A stretch of DNA of 64,000 nucleotides from Pandoraea norimbergensis (GTDB lineage: Bacteria > Pseudomonadota > Gammaproteobacteria > Burkholderiales > Burkholderiaceae). Numbering within the stretch: the stretch's first letter is position 1; every line of letters begins with the position of its first letter. Made by a program: the position numbers and the translations under genes. Location of the stretch: NCBI RefSeq assembly GCF_001465545.3, contig NZ_CP013480.3:3100001-3164000 (forward strand), given 5' to 3'. Below, one piece after another: positions 62,803-64,000 of this stretch. A model generated the notes under the pieces. The model had not been told where the DNA came from and did no database searches. It saw nothing but the letters and a program-made list of their open reading frames with translations.

Positions 62803-64000
62803 ATGCCGCAACTCCGCTCCGTCACGGCGCGCGCCCCCGCTCGCCCCGAAACTTCGCGTCTCGCCTCGCCGATTGCGCGTGCCACCTTCGCGCTCATCGC
62901 AACTTACGCCGCGCTGGCCACGGTAGCCACGACACAAGCGTATGCACAAAGCACCCCGTCAGGCGCCGATTCGGCCGCCACGCCATCGAGCACGCAGGCA
63001 CAGCCCACGGCGCAGTTGACGACGACGACGGTCACGGGCGACCGGAGCAACGACTACGATCCGCTCGCCGTGAAAAACGTGACCTCGGGCGCACTCGGCA
63101 CCCGCAAGGCGGTCGACACGCCCTTCTCGACCACGACCGTGACCAACGAGCAAGCGCAGGATCTGATGGCGACGTCGATCAACGACGTGTTCAAGTACGA
63201 CCCGTCCGTCGCGCAGGTCATCAGCAGCGCGACCGGCGAAAACGCGGTCTTCAGCGTGCGCGGTCTGGCGATCGACATGCTCAACGGCATCAAGGTCGAC
63301 GGGCAGAGTTTCCCGGTGTGGGACGCAGATCTCGCGATGGAGCCGTTCGAGAAAGTCGAGCTGCTCAAAGGCGCCGGCGGTTTCATGTACGGCTTCGCCA
63401 CCCCGGGCGGCATGCTGAACTACGTGATGAAGCGCCCGACCGATGACGCGTATCGCTCGGCGACCATCGGTTACACGTCGGCCAACATCTGGGCGGAAAA
63501 ACTCGACGTGGGCGGCCGCTTTGGCCCGGATAACCAGTTCGGCTACCGCGTGAATCTGGTCAACGAGGAAGGCAATTCGTCGGAAGCGCGTCAGCATATT
63601 CGCCGCAAGGGCGCGTCGCTGGCGCTGGACTGGCGCATCACGCCGGACCTCACTTGGTCGGCCGACGTGATGTATCAGGATCGCAAGTCGACGGGCACGA
63701 TTTTCGGTCTGGGCTTTTATGGCGTGACGCAGATTCCGTCGGCCAAGAGCGTCAAGGATCTGTCGCAGCCGCAGAACTGGTATGAAACCGAATTCCTGTC
63801 GGTGGGCACGGGTCTCGATTACCGCATCTCGGACGATTGGCGCGCCAGCGTGAAATTCCGCTTCGCCAAGGAAAACCGCTACAACTTCGATAGCTTCATT
63901 GCGGTCAACGACAACGCCGGCAACTACACCAACACGCTGTACGCCGCCCTGACGCGCTACTACTACCAGAACTACGATGCGATGCTGCAAGGCAAGGCCG
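62803..64000 (+). CDS. TonB-dependent siderophore receptor, cut by window end
   Basis: The frame starts at ATG 62803 after an AGGGAGA ribosome site and stays open to the last base. It has a signal peptide (ATFALIATYAALATVATTQA, cut near AYA), a linker and the plug domain (GTRKAVDTPFSTTTVTNEQA, FSVRGLAIDMLNGIKVDGQS, VELLKGAGGFMYGFATPGGM), then the start of the beta barrel. It imports ferric siderophores across the outer membrane. About half of the usual 700-800 residues is present. Confidence 0.92.
   Translation, partial: MPQLRSVTARAPARPETSRLASPIARATFALIATYAALATVATTQAYAQSTPSGADSAATPSSTQAQPTAQLTTTTVTGDRSNDYDPLAVKNVTSGALGTRKAVDTPFSTTTVTNEQAQDLMATSINDVFKYDPSVAQVISSATGENAVFSVRGLAIDMLNGIKVDGQSFPVWDADLAMEPFEKVELLKGAGGFMYGFATPGGMLNYVMKRPTDDAYRSATIGYTSANIWAEKLDVGGRFGPDNQFGYRVNLVNEEGNSSEARQHIRRKGASLALDWRITPDLTWSADVMYQDRKSTGTIFGLGFYGVTQIPSAKSVKDLSQPQNWYETEFLSVGTGLDYRISDDWRASVKFRFAKENRYNFDSFIAVNDNAGNYTNTLYAALTRYYYQNYDAMLQGKA

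Overview
The window looks like a piece of a Burkholderiaceae chromosome, most likely Pandoraea or a close relative. This is inferred from the high GC content, the Burkholderia-type host proteins and the prophage type; no rRNA or other species marker is present. It has two halves.

Positions 1 to about 29,000 are a Mu-like, contractile-tailed (myovirus) prophage with a BcepMu-type layout. The window opens inside it, so the early transposition genes lie to the left and are not seen. From left to right it holds a BcepMu gp16-type regulator on the minus strand, a divergent XRE repressor that starts an unusual four-gene operon, a lysis cassette (holin, SLT endolysin, nested Rz/Rz1), packaging genes (DUF3486 small terminase, large terminase, DUF935 portal, gpF-like and gpG-like proteins), a protease/scaffold gene with an internal start, the capsid, cement protein, an Acb2-type anti-CBASS sponge, connector proteins, sheath, tube, a frameshifted tail chaperone pair, tape measure, P2/Mu-like baseplate genes, a tail fibre with a silent inverted alternative C-terminus, a fibre chaperone, a membrane protein and a Dam-type methylase. 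Three late units share a GATTAAnnGAC box, which suggests a common late activator or promoter type.

The most unusual stretch is 698-2374. The repressor and the next two proteins all carry the same short peptide, FH..(V)G.(I/V)AGRDIVN. It sits at the C-terminus of the repressor and at the N-terminus of two membrane-anchored proteins. The DNA of the three copies has diverged while the peptide is kept, which points to a protein-level role. The tail-fibre inversion cassette (26534-26961) and the Acb2 homologue (13521-13817) are the next most notable phage features.

From about 29,160 rightward the sequence is bacterial chromosome. Small unknown proteins and a cold-shock protein come first, then a GGDEF diguanylate cyclase and a minus-strand locus made of an acyl-CoA hydratase, a polyamine-type ABC importer, an AMP-forming acyl-CoA ligase and an IclR regulator, with a palindromic operator upstream. 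These are followed by an isolated atpC, an Ldh-family dehydrogenase with a SLC13-type anion transporter, glutathione reductase, a sodium symporter, a PhyH dioxygenase, a formate dehydrogenase locus (FdhD, large FdsA-like subunit, ModE/PBP-like regulator, YdeP-type molybdoenzyme), a fatty-acid desaturase and a Fur-box-preceded siderophore uptake operon whose TonB receptor runs off the right end.
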